From Deltaproteobacteria bacterium (lineage in GTDB: Bacteria > Desulfobacterota > Desulfobacteria > Desulfobacterales > Desulfatirhabdiaceae), in contig JAJYBO010000094.1 in assembly GCA_021778975.1 (NCBI GenBank), positions 1 to 9,738 on the forward strand: 9,738 nucleotides of DNA, read 5' to 3'. The position numbers were made by a program, and so were the translations under genes. The notes under the pieces were generated by a model. It saw only the letters and a list, made by a program, of their open reading frames with translations, was not told where the DNA came from and searched no databases. Shown piece by piece: positions 1 through 7,481 of the stretch. Each line of letters starts with the position of its first letter. Position 1 is the first letter of the stretch.

Positions 1-217
1 CGCGTGAGTGCGCAGACCCTTTCCAGCACCACGCGAGCATCGCTTTCACGGAAGTTTCATCACCTTCAAACACGGCTTCAACCGTTCCATCCCTGCGGTT
101 TTTGACCCACCCGTAAATTTCGGTGCAAAGCGCTTCGTTCTGGGTTTCTGCCCTGAAAAAAACGCCCTGAACCTTTCCATGGATAACAACTCTGGCTCTG
201 ACGTGTTGTCGTGTCAT
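1..217 (-). CDS. acyP: Acylphosphatase, 3' end cut off by the window edge
   Basis: Hydrolyses the carboxyl-phosphate bond of acylphosphates; a small cytosolic alpha/beta enzyme. The 72 visible residues begin MTRQHVRARVVIHGKVQGVF. They contain the family signature GKVQGVFFR (residues 14-22), whose Arg22 is the phosphate-binding arginine, and GWVKNRRDGTVEAVFEG (36-52), whose Asn40 is the expected catalytic asparagine. A typical member is about 90 residues, so roughly 20 C-terminal residues lie beyond the edge. The ATG at 217 is preceded by AGAGG at a suitable distance (about 5 bases). It lies only 9 bases after the ligA stop, so it should be co-transcribed with ligA. The helix before GWVKN reads ALCTEIYGWVKN, where most family members have a Leu-Gly-Leu core, a mild divergence. 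The family is clear from sequence; the physiological substrate is unknown for most bacterial members. Confidence 0.9.
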   Translation of the reverse strand, partial: MTRQHVRARVVIHGKVQGVFFRAETQNEALCTEIYGWVKNRRDGTVEAVFEGDETSVKAMLAWCWKGSAHSR

Positions 218-226
218 AAAACCTCT

Positions 227-2299
227 TTATGGAATCTCTCCGTTTTCTGAAATGCCGAGCAGCTTCAGCAGCCCGGACTCGTCAATGATCTCGATCCCCA
301 GTTTTTGGGCGGTTTCAAGTTTCGATCCCGGAGCATCCCCAACCACTAAATATGTCGTATGGCGGCTGACGGCTCCGATAACCTTTCCGCCGGCGGATTC
401 AATCAAGGCTTTGGCCTGAGGCCGGGTGAAACGGGACAGGGTTCCCGTAAGCACCAGGGATTTTCCGTCCAGACCACCTCTCGTTTCGGAACATGGAGGT
501 GACTGAATCCGAACGCCTCCGGCCAGGATTCGCTGAATGACATCCCGGTTTTCCGAATTTTGAAAAAAGCTGTAAATACTCTCTGCAATAACGCCGCCGA
601 TTCCTGGCGTTTCCGCCAGTATATCCGCGGACTGATTCATGACCATATCCAGATCGCCCCATCGCCGGGCCAGGATGTCCGCGGTATTTTCGCCGATATG
701 CCGAATTCCGAGGCTGAACAGAAACCGGTTGAACGGTATTTGTTTGGAGTTTTCTATCGAGCGGATCAGGTTTTCAGACGATTTTTTGCCCATACGATCC
801 AGTTGCGACAGTTTTTCGGCGGTCAGTTGAAAAATATCCGCATACGATTTTAAAAGTCCGGATTCGACAAGTTGATCCGCCAGTTTCGTCCCCAACCCCT
901 CGATATCGAATGCGGCTTTGGATGCAAAATGCCGGATGTTTTCTTTGAGCTGCGCGGGACATTGGGTGTTGATACAGCGGACGGCGACCTCGGCTGTGTC
1001 GGATGTTTCCAATTTCAACCGGTTGACCCGGGCGCCACAGGCGGGACAGGTTGTGGGCATTTGAAACGGTATTTCGTTTCCGGTGCGTTTTTCGGTCACA
1101 ACCTTGACGATCTTGGGAATGACATCCCCTGCTCTTTCCACAAAAACCGTATCCCCCACCCGAATGTCTTTGCGTTCAATTTCTTCCTCGTTGTGAAGGG
1201 TCGCGCGACTGACCATCACCCCTCCGACCAGCGCCGGCTCCAGGATAGCGACCGGCGTCAATACGCCGGTGCGTCCGACCTGAATTTCAATGGACAGCAA
1301 GCGCGTTGTGGCCTGAACCGCCGGGAATTTCCAGGCAATAGCCCAGCGGGGACTTCGAGATTTGATCCCCAAAGATTCTTGAAGCCGCAAATCGTCCACC
1401 TTGATGACCATGCCATCAATTTCATAGGGAAGTCGAGATCGATTTTCCCCCAGTTCTCTGTAAAAAGCCAGCACCTGATGGAGATCGAGACATGGCCGAA
1501 TCAGAGGATTGATTTTAAACCCCATGTGTTTCAGACGACAGAGTCTGTCCCAGTGTGAATGGCTTAGAGGTTCGGACAGGTATCCGACGCCATAGACATT
1601 GATGTCCAAAGGACGAGAGGCCGTAACCGACGTATCGAGCTGGCGCAGCGATCCGGCCGCTGCATTGCGGGGATTGGCAAAGATTGGCTGATTTTTCTTG
1701 AGTCGCTCCTGGTTGAGCTTCTGGAAGTTTTTCTTTTCTATAAAAACCTCACCGCGCACTTCCAGTCGCGCCGGCGGTGAATCGCTGTGAAGCAGGAGCG
1801 GCACCGAGCGAATGGTTTTGATGTTGGCGGTAATCACTTCCCCTGTCAACCCATCGCCGCGGGTAGAGCCCATCGTCAGTGCGCCGTTTTCATAGACCAG
1901 CTCGACGGCAAGCCCATCCAGTTTGGGTTCTGCCGTATAAGTGATGCTCTCTTGAGACTGAAGAAGTTTTTTGATCCGCGCATCGAATTCGAGAATGTCC
2001 TGCTCCGAGAACGCATTGTCGAGGCTGAGCATCGGCAATGTGTGGGCTGTGGACTCGAATGCAGCCAGTACGGAACCCCCTACCCGAACTGTGGGCGAAT
2101 CCAGGCTCTGAAATTGCGGATGCGCTTTTTCAAACCCCAGAAGTTCCTGCATCATCCGGTCATATTCGGCATCCGAAATTTCAGGATTGTCCAGGACATG
2201 ATACAAATGGTTATGCCGGTGAAGCTCCTGACGGAGCCACAGGATCCGTTCATATGCAGTGTCGGTTGTCATCGAATCGTTCATGGACAAGGGTTCCAT
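227..2299 (-). CDS. ligA: NAD+-dependent DNA ligase LigA
   Basis: Seals nicks in duplex DNA using NAD+ as adenylate donor, in replication and repair. Full length at 690 residues (E. coli LigA has 671). Domains in order: Ia region with HLYHVLDNPEISDAEYDRMM (about 31-50); adenylation domain with the KLDG motif at about 126-129, its Lys being the adenylated residue; PRNAAAGSLRQLD (about 210-222); YEIDGMVIKVD (about 292-302); OB fold with GRTGVLTPVA; a zinc finger with four Cys at about 418, 421, 442 and 447; helix-hairpin-helix repeats (ETPGIGGVIAESI, about 563-575); and a C-terminal BRCT domain from about 608. The start is ambiguous. I chose the ATG at 2299, which shares its A with the livF stop (TGATG) and has GGGG upstream. 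A TTG at 2302 and ATGs at 2284 and 2272 are in frame, and the last best matches the E. coli N-terminus. It is the sixth gene of the liv transcript; acyP follows 9 bases on. Confidence 0.97.
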   Translation of the reverse strand: MEPLSMNDSMTTDTAYERILWLRQELHRHNHLYHVLDNPEISDAEYDRMMQELLGFEKAHPQFQSLDSPTVRVGGSVLAAFESTAHTLPMLSLDNAFSEQDILEFDARIKKLLQSQESITYTAEPKLDGLAVELVYENGALTMGSTRGDGLTGEVITANIKTIRSVPLLLHSDSPPARLEVRGEVFIEKKNFQKLNQERLKKNQPIFANPRNAAAGSLRQLDTSVTASRPLDINVYGVGYLSEPLSHSHWDRLCRLKHMGFKINPLIRPCLDLHQVLAFYRELGENRSRLPYEIDGMVIKVDDLRLQESLGIKSRSPRWAIAWKFPAVQATTRLLSIEIQVGRTGVLTPVAILEPALVGGVMVSRATLHNEEEIERKDIRVGDTVFVERAGDVIPKIVKVVTEKRTGNEIPFQMPTTCPACGARVNRLKLETSDTAEVAVRCINTQCPAQLKENIRHFASKAAFDIEGLGTKLADQLVESGLLKSYADIFQLTAEKLSQLDRMGKKSSENLIRSIENSKQIPFNRFLFSLGIRHIGENTADILARRWGDLDMVMNQSADILAETPGIGGVIAESIYSFFQNSENRDVIQRILAGGVRIQSPPCSETRGGLDGKSLVLTGTLSRFTRPQAKALIESAGGKVIGAVSRHTTYLVVGDAPGSKLETAQKLGIEIIDESGLLKLLGISENGEIP

Positions 2300-3006
2300 C
2301 AAAGCCCCAGATAGGCTTTTTTCACGGCGTCATCGCTCAACAGGTTCCGGGAAGAATCGGCCATCGTAATGACGCCATTTTCCATGACATAGCCTCTGTG
2401 AGCAATTTTAAGCGCCATATTGGCGTTTTGTTCGACCAGGAAAATGGTCGTGTTGCTTTCGATATTTATTTTTTTAATGATTTCAAATATCTGCTTTACG
2501 ATTAACGGCGCAAGCCCCAGTGAAGGCTCATCCAAAAGCAGCAGCCTGGGCCTTGCCATGAGCGCCCGGGATATGGCCAGCATTTGCTGTTCGCCGCCGC
2601 TGAGGGTGCCGCCCTGTTGACGTCGCCTCTCAGAGAGAATCGGAAACAACTCCCAGATATAAGCCATGTCTTTTTTGATATTTTCCGTGTCGGAACGCAG
2701 ATAGGCGCCCATATCCAGATTTTCTGCAACCGTTAGATAGGGAAAAATATGCCTGCCTTCCGGAACATGACTGATTCCCAGCGCTACGATTTTATCGGGA
2801 CTCATGGTATGAATGGGCCTGCCCAGAAAAAGGATTTCGCCCTGCCATGGGGGAACGACACCGGATATGGACATGAGGGTTGTGGTCTTGCCGGCGCCAT
2901 TTGCGCCAATCAGCGTGATGATCTCGCCTTCGGCAACTTCCATGCTGATATTTTTCAGCGCCTGGATATTTCCGTAGCAGGTTGAAATGCCATTAACTTT
3001 CAGCAT
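2299..3006 (-). CDS. livF: Branched-chain amino acid ABC transporter, ATP-binding protein LivF
   Basis: One of two cytoplasmic ATPases that power the LivHM permease. At 235 residues it has the normal LivF size. Visible motifs: Walker A GANGAGKT (34-41), ABC signature LSGGEQQ (135-141), Walker B LLLLDEP (155-161), and FLVEQNANMAL where the switch histidine is replaced by Gln, as is typical of LivF rather than LivG. The stretch VPEGRHIFPYLTVAENLDMGA (about 81-101) is also characteristic. The ATG at 3006 overlaps the 3' end of livG by 14 bases, and a GGGGGA Shine-Dalgarno lies about 8 bases ahead of it. The stop overlaps the proposed ligA start by one base. The substrate class (Leu/Ile/Val or related amino acids) is inferred from the family. 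In sulfate reducers and their relatives such systems may import other amino acids or small amides. Confidence 0.96.
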   Translation of the reverse strand: MLKVNGISTCYGNIQALKNISMEVAEGEIITLIGANGAGKTTTLMSISGVVPPWQGEILFLGRPIHTMSPDKIVALGISHVPEGRHIFPYLTVAENLDMGAYLRSDTENIKKDMAYIWELFPILSERRRQQGGTLSGGEQQMLAISRALMARPRLLLLDEPSLGLAPLIVKQIFEIIKKINIESNTTIFLVEQNANMALKIAHRGYVMENGVITMADSSRNLLSDDAVKKAYLGL

Positions 3007-3805
3007 CGAATTCTTCCCCCAGATAGGCTTTGATCACCACCGGATTGTTCCGGATTTCTTCCGGAGCGCCCTGGGCTATTTTCTTTCCGTAATCCATCAC
3101 AAATATCCGATCCGACAGGCTCATCACCAGCTTCATGTCGTGTTCGATCAGTAGAATCGAAACTTTTTCCTGATCGCGTATGCGGGTAATCAACTCATCC
3201 AGTTCGAGCGTTTCATGGGGATTCATTCCCGCTGCGGGTTCATCGAGGAGCAGTAAAAACGGTTCCGTCGCCAAAGCCCTGGCGATTTCAAGCCGGCGCT
3301 GTGCGCCGTAAGGGAGATTTTTGGCCAGATCATTGACAAACCTGGCGAGACCGATCTTTTCGAGAATCCGATAACTGATATCCACCACAGTTTGTTCTTC
3401 TTTCACCATCGCGCGGTTGCGGAACACGGCGCCGACAATGCCGGAATGAGTGCGGCAGTGTCGGCCGATCATGACATTTTCCAGCACCGTCATGTTGGGA
3501 AACAGGCGAATGTTCTGAAAGGTGCGGGCCATCCCTTTTTCAGTCACCTGATTGGGTTTGAGACCGTTGATACGCTCGGCTTTGGCGACAGCGCCGGAAC
3601 GCGGCGGCGCGGTAATGAGAATGTCGCCACTCGTGGGGGTATAAATTCCGGTGATGCAATTGAAAAAAGTGGTTTTTCCCGCGCCGTTAGGCCCAATCAG
3701 CGCCACAATTTCACCCTGTTGAATATCAATATTCAGGTGATCCAGCGCCCGGAGTCCACCGAAATCCATGGTCAGGTTTCGTACATCGAGTATCGGGTCG
3801 GTCAT
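2993..3805 (-). CDS. livG: Branched-chain amino acid ABC transporter, ATP-binding protein LivG
   Basis: Second ATPase of the importer. It is 270 residues from the ATG at 3805. Counting from that ATG, Walker A is GPNGAGKT (about 38-45), the Q-loop is in ARTFQNIRLFPNMTV (about 93-107), the signature is the LivG-type variant LPYGAQRRLEIARAL (about 164-178), Walker B is LLLLDEP (about 184-190), and the switch histidine is in LLIEHDMKLVM (about His222). The C-terminal YLGEEF is typical of LivG. The start was chosen because the ATG shares one base with the livM stop (TGATG) and GGAGG lies only 4 bases upstream within the livM C-terminal codons. The in-frame TTG at 3808 would leave almost no spacing. 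The 3' end overlaps livF by 14 bases. LivG and LivF are expected to form the heterodimeric motor beneath LivH and LivM. Confidence 0.96.
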   Translation of the reverse strand: MTDPILDVRNLTMDFGGLRALDHLNIDIQQGEIVALIGPNGAGKTTFFNCITGIYTPTSGDILITAPPRSGAVAKAERINGLKPNQVTEKGMARTFQNIRLFPNMTVLENVMIGRHCRTHSGIVGAVFRNRAMVKEEQTVVDISYRILEKIGLARFVNDLAKNLPYGAQRRLEIARALATEPFLLLLDEPAAGMNPHETLELDELITRIRDQEKVSILLIEHDMKLVMSLSDRIFVMDYGKKIAQGAPEEIRNNPVVIKAYLGEEFDAES

Positions 3806-5016
3806 CAATCCTCCACCTTTTTGAAGTTATAGCTCCGGCGGACATTGGCAATAATTCCCTGTGGACGGAATACCATCATAATCACCATGATAGCACCGAA
3901 AAGCAGCATTCGGTAGTCGGAAAACGCTCTGAGATATTCAGGGAGCAGGATCAGAATCAGCGCGGCAATGACGACCCCCAGGATAGACCCCATGCCACCC
4001 AGAACAACGATGGACAGAATCATGGCCGATTCCAGAAAGGTGAAACTGTCGGGGTTGATAAATGTGGTTTTGGCGGCGAAAATGACGCCCACCATACCGG
4101 CCCAGGTGGCGCCCAGGGCGAACGCGGTCAGCTTTGTCCGGGTTTTGTCAATTCCCATGGCCTGACAGGCGATTTCGTCTTCTCTTAACGCGATCCACGC
4201 CCGTCCAATCCGAGAATTCTGAAGACGATTGACGACAAAAATGGTGAAAAGCACCATGCCGATCATCAGAAAATACAGATATCTGATTTCACCGAAAAAC
4301 GACAGTTTCAATCCGAACAACGACGGTCTGGCGATGTGGGCGATACCACTGGGGCCGTATGAAAATTCATTCCAGTTCTCCAGAATCAGGCGGATGATCT
4401 CACCGAATCCCAGCGTAACAATGGCCAGGTAATCGCCCCGAAGCCGCAACACCGGAAAGCCCAGCAACACGCCGAACAGGGCGCCGAGAGCGCCCCCCAA
4501 AGGCAGAACCGCCCAGAAACCAATGCCGAAATGATGGTTCAGCAACCCGTAAGTATAGGCGCCTACCGCGTAAAAGGCCACATATCCCAAATCCAGAAGC
4601 CCTGCCAGCCCAACCACGATATTCAGCCCCAGACCCAGAACGACATACATCAGCGCCGTAATCATGATGTTGGTCTGGTATGAATTCATGATAAAGGGGA
4701 ACATAATGATCCCGATCGCCGCGGCCGTCATGGCGGGGATTTTATAACGACGCTCGGAAGATATGCGTTCCAGCAGCGTCTGGCTGTTGGCGGTCCGGCT
4801 GAGGGCGCGTTTGCTTCCCGCTTCCTTGCGCCGGAGAAAATAACGCCAGGCAAGTGACAGAAAAAAACTGGCGACACCCACATACCCCATATTACGCCAC
4901 CGCCAGATGACGATCTTGTCAATGGTGTTGACCCGAATCACCATGATCGGAAACGTCAAAAACATAAACCAGAGTGCGGTCAAAAAAGACTTTTTGAGTT
5001 CGGAAAATGTCGTCAT
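3805..5016 (-). CDS. livM: Branched-chain amino acid ABC transporter, permease LivM
   Basis: Inner-membrane permease subunit, 403 residues. The signature stretch GLNIVVGLAGLLDLGYVAFY lies at about 130-149 and is followed by VGAYTYG. The cytoplasmic EAA-like coupling loop, which docks on the ATPases, is at about 269-292 (GRAWIALREDEIACQAMGID). The C-terminal part SAMILSIVVLGGMGSILG and FRPQG is also typical. About 90 residues precede the conserved core and hold two predicted membrane segments (about 11-27 and 44-60); this resembles the long N-terminal extension of E. coli LivM rather than the shorter LivM types. The ATG at 5016 has only a weak purine stretch upstream (GAAAG), so initiation may be inefficient or the true start uncertain. 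It is separated from livH by 102 bases and overlaps livG by one base. Confidence 0.94.
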   Translation of the reverse strand: MTTFSELKKSFLTALWFMFLTFPIMVIRVNTIDKIVIWRWRNMGYVGVASFFLSLAWRYFLRRKEAGSKRALSRTANSQTLLERISSERRYKIPAMTAAAIGIIMFPFIMNSYQTNIMITALMYVVLGLGLNIVVGLAGLLDLGYVAFYAVGAYTYGLLNHHFGIGFWAVLPLGGALGALFGVLLGFPVLRLRGDYLAIVTLGFGEIIRLILENWNEFSYGPSGIAHIARPSLFGLKLSFFGEIRYLYFLMIGMVLFTIFVVNRLQNSRIGRAWIALREDEIACQAMGIDKTRTKLTAFALGATWAGMVGVIFAAKTTFINPDSFTFLESAMILSIVVLGGMGSILGVVIAALILILLPEYLRAFSDYRMLLFGAIMVIMMVFRPQGIIANVRRSYNFKKVED

Positions 5017-5067
5017 ATTTATACACTTTCAGGGGCGTATAACATTTTTTTGCACCGTTGCCCCCGG

Positions 5068-5096
5068 ATTCTAAACCTGATGGTTGTAATGCTCAA
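5068..5096 (-). promoter_or_regulatory. Possible weak internal promoter before livM
   Basis: The 102-base livH-livM gap (5017-5118) is the longest gap within the operon after the livK-livH one. Reading the minus strand, TTGAGC (5096-5091) and TAGAAT (5073-5068) are separated by exactly 17 bases, four and five matches to the sigma70 consensus. It could allow separate expression of livMGF-ligA-acyP. Matches of this quality occur by chance, so this is only a candidate. No convincing hairpin is seen in the gap. Confidence 0.25.
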
Positions 5097-5118
5097 AACC
5101 AATTTACAGGCGGCCCCA

Positions 5119-6021
5119 TCACACTTTCTGCGTGGAGGATTTCCCCAAAAGCCCGCCCGGTCTGAATATCAGAATCAACACCAGAAGTGCGAACGCGAAG
5201 ACATCTTCATAATCGCTGGACACGTAACCGGTGGCAAAGCTCTCTGTCAGTCCCAAAACGAAACTGCCCAGCACCGCGCCTGGAACACTGCCAATGCCGC
5301 CCAGCACCGCGGCCGTAAACGCCTTTATGCCGGCGATGAATCCGATAAAAAAATTGATCTGACCAATGTGAGATGCTATCAGCACCCCCCCGATAGCGGC
5401 CAGCGCAGAACCGATCACGAATGTGATGGAGATAACCTGATTCACATTCACGCCGACCAGTAGCGCCATGGTGCGATCCTGCGCGGTGGCGCGCATGGCC
5501 TTGCCAATTTTGGTGAACTTGATCAGCAATGTCAGAAGCAGCATGACCACCCCGGTTGTCAGCAGAATGACCAGTTCTGTGGGTCTCAAGATGCTGGAAT
5601 AAGGCTCCAAAAATTTAAAATCCGGGATCAAACTTGGGAACGGCAGAAAATCGGATGTTTGTGCGAGCAAGACGTAATTTTGAAGAAAAATGGACATACC
5701 GATGGCGCTAATCAGCGGTGAAAGCCGCGGGGCATGACGCAGGGGTTTATAGGCGATTTTTTCGACGGTGAATCCGTACGCCGACGAATAGACGATGGCC
5801 GCCAGCATGGCAATGGCCAGAATGGCGAGCTGATGCACCCCCATGACCGCCAGAACGCTGGCAACAATCAGCGCCGTGAACGCGCCTATCATATATATTT
5901 CGCCATGCGCGAAATTGATCAGTTCGATGATTCCATATACCATCGTGTACCCCAGAGCAATCAGGGCATAGATACTGCCGCGGATAAGCCCCCCCATGAA
6001 AAGCTCGAGAAAATATTCCAT
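5119..6021 (-). CDS. livH: Branched-chain amino acid ABC transporter, permease LivH
   Basis: Inner-membrane permease partner of LivM; 300 residues from the chosen start (E. coli LivH has 308). Conserved stretches: GSIYALIALGYTMVYGIIEL (about 15-34), INFAHGEIYMIGAF (about 35-48), the EAA-like loop around 172-192 (KIGKAMRATAQDRTMALLVGV), GIKAFTAAVLGGIGSVPGAV (about 231-250), and the C-terminal FRPGGLLG. The reading frame is open back to an ATG at 6150. However, the extra 43 residues are hydrophilic, unlike any LivH I know, and are encoded across a terminator-like hairpin, so I place the start at the ATG at 6021, where the family homology begins. AGGAG lies 13 bases upstream and a weaker CAGG about 6 bases upstream. 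It is separated from livK by about 150 bases. Confidence 0.95.
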   Translation of the reverse strand: MEYFLELFMGGLIRGSIYALIALGYTMVYGIIELINFAHGEIYMIGAFTALIVASVLAVMGVHQLAILAIAMLAAIVYSSAYGFTVEKIAYKPLRHAPRLSPLISAIGMSIFLQNYVLLAQTSDFLPFPSLIPDFKFLEPYSSILRPTELVILLTTGVVMLLLTLLIKFTKIGKAMRATAQDRTMALLVGVNVNQVISITFVIGSALAAIGGVLIASHIGQINFFIGFIAGIKAFTAAVLGGIGSVPGAVLGSFVLGLTESFATGYVSSDYEDVFAFALLVLILIFRPGGLLGKSSTQKV

Positions 6022-6073
6022 TGCGCCTGTATCACTCCTGTTTGTCGCGACTGACGTACAATCCATCTTCTTG

Positions 6074-6111
6074 AAAAACGGAGGGGCAGATATGTGTATC
6101 CGCCCCTCCGT
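6074..6111 (-). terminator. Intrinsic terminator/attenuator between livK and livH
   Basis: A perfect 10-bp inverted repeat (ACGGAGGGGC at 6078-6087 and GCCCCTCCGT at 6102-6111) is extended inward, past one A/C mismatch, by four more pairs (GATA/TATC) around a TGTG loop. On the minus strand the GC-rich stem runs straight into five T residues (6078-6074), the classic rho-independent shape. It sits 62 bases after the livK stop and before livH, so partial termination would give more binding protein than permease and ATPase, as is common in ABC importer operons. The plus-strand side also has a nearby T-run (6115-6119), so it may work in both directions. Confidence 0.8.
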
Positions 6112-6172
6112 CTGTTTTTGAAGCCCCGCGGACAGACGGCGGTGCTTCATCCGCGTCGTATTCCGATATGGT

Positions 6173-7306
6173 TTATTTCAGCTCGACATATTTGCCATTC
6201 TTGACTTCATACATGGAAAACCCTACACCAACAGCATCCCCGCGGTCATCGAACTTAATTTTTCCCAGAGGGGTCTCTACATAATCTGTTCGGAGCGCTT
6301 TGATAATGGCGTCATAATTGGTGGACCCGGCTTTCTGGATGGCATTCAACAACGCCTGAGCGGCCGCGTAGCCATTGATGGAAAAAACACCGACATCTTC
6401 GCCGTAAACTTTTTTATATTCTTCACGCACGGCCTTGTCCATTGGATTGCTGCTGGTGTCTTTGGGGCCTGTGGCGTAAACGCCTTCGGCATATTTGCCG
6501 GCAACTTTGATGAACGTATCATCTTTGACGCCGTCATCGGAGATGAATACGGTTTTCATCCCGTCTTTGCGCATCTGGGTGACGATTTTAGAGGCTTCAG
6601 GATGATAGCCGCCAAAAATGATGGCTTGCGCTCCGGACCTCTTGATTTTGTTGACAACCGCCGAGTAATCAACGGCGCCGGGTGTGACGCCTTCAAAAAA
6701 TACCACCTCGCCTTTTCCGGATTTTTCGATGAAGCCTTTGGCATATTCGGCAAGCCCTTTGCCATAATCGCCCTTGTCATGGAGAACGGCGATTTTTTTG
6801 AGCTTCAGGGTATCTAAAGCGAAGTTGACTTCGAGCTTAGCCTGGGCGTCATCGGAGGCGATGGTCCTGAAGAAATTGGGGTATTTCCCGCTCTGTGTCA
6901 GATCGGGGCTTGTCGCTGATGCGGACATTGCAATGATATGGGCATCCTTGTAGATATCCAGCGCCGGCTTGGTGGCGCCGCTGCAGACATGTCCCAGCAC
7001 AACGGTAACGCCTTCACTCACGAGTTTGGTGGCGGTGTTGGTGGCGATTTCAGGTTTACACATGTCGTCTTCGGAGATGATCTCCACCTTTTTTCCCAGG
7101 ATACCGCCTTTGGCGTTGACATCGTTCACGACCAATTTGGCGGCTTTCAGAATCGGCAGGCCATAAGAAGCCAGATCTCCGCTAAGCGCGCCCGCAACTC
7201 CCAGCTTGATAGTATCCGCCGCCACGCCAGCGCCTGAAATCCCCAATGTGATCCATGTACATATCACGGCGATAACGGTCATCTTTTTCAGGTGACTTTT
7301 CTTCAT
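6173..7306 (-). CDS. livK: Branched-chain amino acid ABC transporter, periplasmic binding protein LivK/LivJ-like
   Basis: Periplasmic receptor that captures amino acids and delivers them to LivHM. It is 377 residues. The N-terminus has a basic stretch (MKKSHLKKM), a hydrophobic core and a likely signal peptidase I site, AGVAA|DT, after residue 30. The mature protein starts DTIKLGVAGALSGDLASYG, the type I Leu/Ile/Val-binding fold. Cys83 and Cys108 (53 and 78 in mature numbering) match the positions of the known disulfide of E. coli LivJ. SASATSPDLT (128-137) and NFFRTIASDD fit the ligand-binding lobe. The start at 7306 is supported by AGGAGG 7 bases upstream (7313-7318). First gene of the liv-ligA-acyP operon, with its own promoter upstream and an attenuator just downstream. 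The exact ligand cannot be read from sequence. Confidence 0.95.
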   Translation of the reverse strand: MKKSHLKKMTVIAVICTWITLGISGAGVAADTIKLGVAGALSGDLASYGLPILKAAKLVVNDVNAKGGILGKKVEIISEDDMCKPEIATNTATKLVSEGVTVVLGHVCSGATKPALDIYKDAHIIAMSASATSPDLTQSGKYPNFFRTIASDDAQAKLEVNFALDTLKLKKIAVLHDKGDYGKGLAEYAKGFIEKSGKGEVVFFEGVTPGAVDYSAVVNKIKRSGAQAIIFGGYHPEASKIVTQMRKDGMKTVFISDDGVKDDTFIKVAGKYAEGVYATGPKDTSSNPMDKAVREEYKKVYGEDVGVFSINGYAAAQALLNAIQKAGSTNYDAIIKALRTDYVETPLGKIKFDDRGDAVGVGFSMYEVKNGKYVELK

Positions 7307-7353
7307 ATCTCATCCTCCTCTCGCAAAATGTTTGTGTGAACCCGCCCCAACGC

Positions 7354-7383
7354 CTGACCGAGTTTATGATTTTATTCTATAAT
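7354..7383 (+). promoter_or_regulatory. Promoter of nadK
   Basis: A perfect -10 hexamer TATAAT (7378-7383) lies 18 bases after CTGACC (7354-7359; four of six matches to the -35 consensus). A start near 7390 gives a leader of about 90 bases. The nadK Shine-Dalgarno GAGGT (7470-7474) is 7 bases before its ATG. The rest of the 175-base divergent intergenic region (7307-7481) is AT-rich and shows no further hairpin or repeat that I can support. Confidence 0.45.
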
Positions 7384-7405
7384 CAAATCCGCTGGAACGA
7401 GTCAA
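7376..7405 (-). promoter_or_regulatory. Promoter of the liv operon
   Basis: On the minus strand, TTGACT (7405-7400; five of six matches to the -35 consensus) is followed after 18 bases by TATAGA (7381-7376). A slightly better hexamer, TAGAAT, is 2 bases further on but at a 20-base spacing. Transcription would start near 7368, leaving a leader of about 60 bases before livK, with its strong AGGAGG. The -10 box overlaps the -10 box of the oppositely directed nadK promoter. Confidence 0.55.
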
Positions 7406-7481
7406 GACAAAAGAATTTGCTTTTTATTCCGAAAATCATTAAAAGCCCGAATGTTATTGCACCAATTACGAGGTCACGCAT

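Noticed and set aside
872..1558. Open frame of 228 codons on the plus strand
   Set aside because: Fully antisense to the strongly supported ligA, with no recognisable motifs and a composition typical of a reverse-frame shadow.
1787..2505. Two overlapping plus-strand open frames (175 and 155 codons) at the ligA 5' end
   Set aside because: Antisense to ligA and livF; low-complexity residue use, no domain match, and no promoter or ribosome site.
5017..5118. Possible small gene or terminator in the livH-livM gap
   Set aside because: No hairpin with a T-run and no credible short coding frame; only a weak promoter candidate, listed at low confidence.
6022..6150. 43-residue N-terminal extension of LivH
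   Set aside because: The extension is hydrophilic, absent from the family and encoded across a terminator hairpin; LivH homology begins at the ATG at 6021.
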